NCBI RefSeq assembly: GCF_015644665.1
Contig: NZ_JADOBQ010000005.1
Location: forward strand, 372,001 to 436,000
Length of the DNA: 64,000 bases
Source: Roseobacter sp. MH60115
Lineage (GTDB): Bacteria; Pseudomonadota; Alphaproteobacteria; Rhodobacterales; Rhodobacteraceae
Direction of reading: 5' to 3'
The position numbers and the translations under genes are program-made. The notes under the pieces were generated by a model. That model was given only the letters and a program-made list of their open reading frames with translations, was not told the DNA's origin and ran no database searches. Below are positions 63,477 to 64,000 of the stretch, piece by piece; within the stretch, counting starts at the first letter, position 1; the number at the start of each line of letters is the position of its first letter.

Positions 63477-64000
63477 ATCCATACAGGACGCCATCCTCAA
63501 ACTCAGGGAGTATTTCGAAGTCGAAAATATGGTCTACCACTGGGTGGACAGTGCCGGGGAACAATATGGTTACGGCACCTACCCGCTGGAATGGGCCACA
63601 AGGTATCAAGAGCAGAACTATATCCGGATCGATCCGGTCATCGCCGGATGTTACAAACGCTTTCACCCGGTGGATTGGAAGAAACTCGATTGGTCCGGCA
63701 AGGCCGTGCGCGCCTTTCAGGCAGAAGCGGTGGAGTACGGCATCGGCACCCAAGGCTATTCCATTCCCATCCGGGGGCCTAACGGTCAGTTCGCCCTCTT
63801 TACGGTGAATCACACCTGCGATGACGCGGAGTGGGAAAAATTTACGGAGGATAATCGGCGCGAACTGATCCTGATCGCGCATTATTTTAACCAAAAGGCG
63901 CTCGAGTTCGAACCGAACCGGGCGCCGGAGCAATCACAATCGCTGTCGCCACGCGAAATCGACGCGATGACGCTGCTTGCAATCGGGTACAGCCGGGCGC
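63415..64000 (+). CDS. LuxR-family quorum-sensing regulator (5' part)
   Basis: Open from ATG 63415 to the window edge (195 codons, no stop). The autoinducer-binding domain shows the conserved Trp-Tyr-Asp pattern (W60, Y64, D73-P74, W88) and SIPIRGPNGQFALFTVN. The HTH begins at LSPREIDAMTLLAIGYSRA and is cut off. It probably binds an acyl-homoserine lactone. No luxI gene is visible. It overlaps the small gene before it, so the two are likely coupled. Confidence 0.88.
   Translation, partial: MVANTTVEEVLAELEQADTLESIQDAILKLREYFEVENMVYHWVDSAGEQYGYGTYPLEWATRYQEQNYIRIDPVIAGCYKRFHPVDWKKLDWSGKAVRAFQAEAVEYGIGTQGYSIPIRGPNGQFALFTVNHTCDDAEWEKFTEDNRRELILIAHYFNQKALEFEPNRAPEQSQSLSPREIDAMTLLAIGYSRA

Overview
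The window looks like a chromosomal segment of a marine alphaproteobacterium of the Roseobacter group (Rhodobacterales). The signs are a complete TCA-cycle gene block, genes of the ethylmalonyl-CoA pathway (crotonyl-CoA carboxylase/reductase, ethylmalonyl-CoA mutase, malyl-CoA thioesterase type, mesaconyl-CoA hydratase), a TIGR02302/DUF4175 protein, an MJ0042 zinc-ribbon protein next to ftsEX, an H-NS-like protein, a VPLPA-CTERM protein and a Roseobacter-style luxR at the right edge. The assignment is inferred from gene content; no rRNA gene is present.

Region 0-7.4 kb is a decayed accessory island. It holds AlpA-type, primase/Toprim-like and DUF3987 genes, a PAS-GGDEF-EAL gene, and remnants of a ParA-type ATPase and of a type I restriction HsdR C-terminus. 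The DUF3987 gene is cut in two: its N-terminal half lies at 6204-6439 (+) and its C-terminal half at 604-1875 (-). The halves abut without overlap if the segment between them is flipped, so an inversion is the simplest reading.

Region 7.4-17.3 kb is mixed accessory sequence: a hypothetical protein, an MFS transporter, tRNA-Arg(UCU), a 7TM-AraC regulator with a divergent membrane protein, MipA, a class D beta-lactamase homologue without its catalytic lysine, a HEAT-like gene with an in-frame stop, a cupin and a Hint-domain protein. Region 17.3-29.2 kb is conserved core: tlpA, argH with two tiny lipoproteins, lysA, the DUF4175 gene, the zinc-ribbon gene, ftsEX, plsC, a PPOX-like flavoprotein and a sterol-desaturase-like enzyme.

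Region 29.2-44.6 kb is the minus-strand 2-oxoglutarate-to-malate block: mdh, a tetR gene, sucC, four envelope-type genes, sucD, a DUF805 gene, sucA, sucB, an AT-rich orphan, MAPEG, UDG-like, MAPEG and lpd, closed by a terminator. Region 44.8-54.4 kb carries a TSUP transporter, mcl2-nnrU-DUF1737-mch, two exported proteins and sdhCDA-lipoprotein-sdhB. Region 54.4-64 kb has the VPLPA-CTERM protein, a DUF1989 protein, deoD, the H-NS-like gene, ecm, a GNAT, an acyltransferase, ccr and the start of a quorum-sensing luxR.

Two regulatory patterns stand out. A pair of TGTGATCACA palindromes, 21 bp apart, lies about 115-125 bp upstream of both sucC and sdhC. A 13-mer, CTGCATTGCGGCA, lies upstream of both mcl2 and ccr, with a one-mismatch copy upstream of ecm. 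Both are candidate operators that would link genes of one pathway.
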